From: JBHJOF01 sp050330055
GTDB taxonomy: Bacteria; Pseudomonadota; Alphaproteobacteria; Kiloniellales; JAKSDN01
NCBI GenBank assembly: GCA_050330055.1
Contig: JBHJOF010000078.1
Coordinates: forward strand, 1-64,000
Length of the DNA: 64,000 bases
Direction of reading: 5' to 3'
Shown here: in pieces, positions 63,816 to 64,000 of the stretch
Position numbering within the stretch: position 1 is the stretch's first letter
Layout: the number at the start of each line of letters is the position of its first letter
The notes under the pieces: model-generated
What the model saw: the letters and a program-made list of their open reading frames with translations, nothing else
What the model was told of the DNA's origin: nothing
The model's database searches: none
Made by a program: the position numbers and the translations under genes

Positions 63816-64000
63816 GCTCCCAGCGGCCGCGCGTCGAAGCGGTAGAGATCGGCCGGGTTGTCGACCAGAATCCGACGGATCAGGGCTTCATCCTCGAACC
63901 AGACTCCCAGCGCGTCGAGCAGGTCGCCGTCGTTCGGCATGGGCCCGCGCGCCTCGGGGCCGGGGCCGCCGATGTCGGGGTGCGGCCAGTCCGTGCCCCA
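63812..64000 (-). CDS. Amidohydrolase family protein, C-terminal end only
   Basis: The window ends inside this gene. The visible 62 residues read WGTDWPHPDIGGPGPEARG then DGDLLDALGVWFEDEALIRRILVDNPADLYRF, the typical end of TIM-barrel amidohydrolase-2 proteins such as 2-pyrone-4,6-dicarboxylate lactonase. The WGTDWPHP segment supplies the late Asp of the active site in that family. Its stop codon overlaps the stop of the GntR gene by 2 bp. Confidence 0.82.
   Translation of the reverse strand, partial: WGTDWPHPDIGGPGPEARGPMPNDGDLLDALGVWFEDEALIRRILVDNPADLYRFDARPLGA

Overview
This is a GC-rich bacterial chromosome segment, most likely from an alphaproteobacterium of the Rhodospirillales type. 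That placement is inferred from gene content: an aprMBA plus sat set, SoxCD, Tat-exported NosZ with nosRZDFYLX, hopanoid genes and many TRAP/ABC transport and LysR/GntR genes. The gene set describes a facultative anaerobe that oxidises inorganic sulfur, respires nitrous oxide and scavenges peptides and organic acids.

Layout. (1) 0.2-9.5 kb: a minus-strand operon of pyroglutamyl-peptidase, dipeptide-type ABC transporter and amidase, divergent from a LysR gene. (2) 9.5-10.7 kb: a scar zone with an in-frame chimera of a tubulin-tyrosine-ligase-like fragment and a thiolase fragment, then an AhpD-like gene broken by a 7-bp tandem duplication. (3) 10.7-17.3 kb: behind a perfect FNR-type box, a polyferredoxin, Tat-exported molybdopterin oxidoreductase, FeS subunit, NrfD-like anchor and TorD-like chaperone. 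The catalytic subunit carries a GRGWG motif that points to the arsenite oxidase (Arx)/arsenate reductase (Arr) branch. (4) 17.5-27.6 kb: an unknown protein, a TonB remnant, and a seven-gene hopanoid head-group cluster (radical SAM, hpnI, hpnK, hpnL, aminotransferase, FAD oxidoreductase, hpnJ). The radical SAM, aminotransferase and FAD genes are not part of the known HpnI-HpnK-HpnJ route. (5) 28.3-35.3 kb: sulfite-to-sulfate genes aprM-aprB-aprA, a truncated PAPS-reductase-like gene, sat and a metallophosphoesterase.

(6) 36-40.5 kb: an FNR-box-preceded DUF6455-like gene, a TAXI-type TRAP transporter and a decayed secreted-protein gene. (7) 41-45 kb: a complete three-component Rieske dioxygenase operon ending in a cyclic-nucleotide-binding-domain protein. 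(8) 45.3-51.6 kb: soxC-soxD with a strong terminator, then a PanB-like enzyme, a GcvT-like protein and a TauE-family exporter, with a divergent LysR gene. (9) 51.7-62.5 kb: a small Cys-rich membrane peptide behind another FNR-type box, a ferritin-like protein and nosRZDFYLX, in which nosY has a one-base frameshift. (10) 63.1-64.0 kb: a GntR regulator and the 3' end of an amidohydrolase gene.

Two related non-autonomous elements with CTAG-flanked inverted ends lie at 28.3 and 51.9 kb, in opposite orientations. Three good and one weak FNR/Dnr-type boxes suggest that the Mo-enzyme operon, the DUF6455-like gene, the small peptide and perhaps nos form one low-oxygen regulon. All functions are inferred from reading the sequence; no database search was run.
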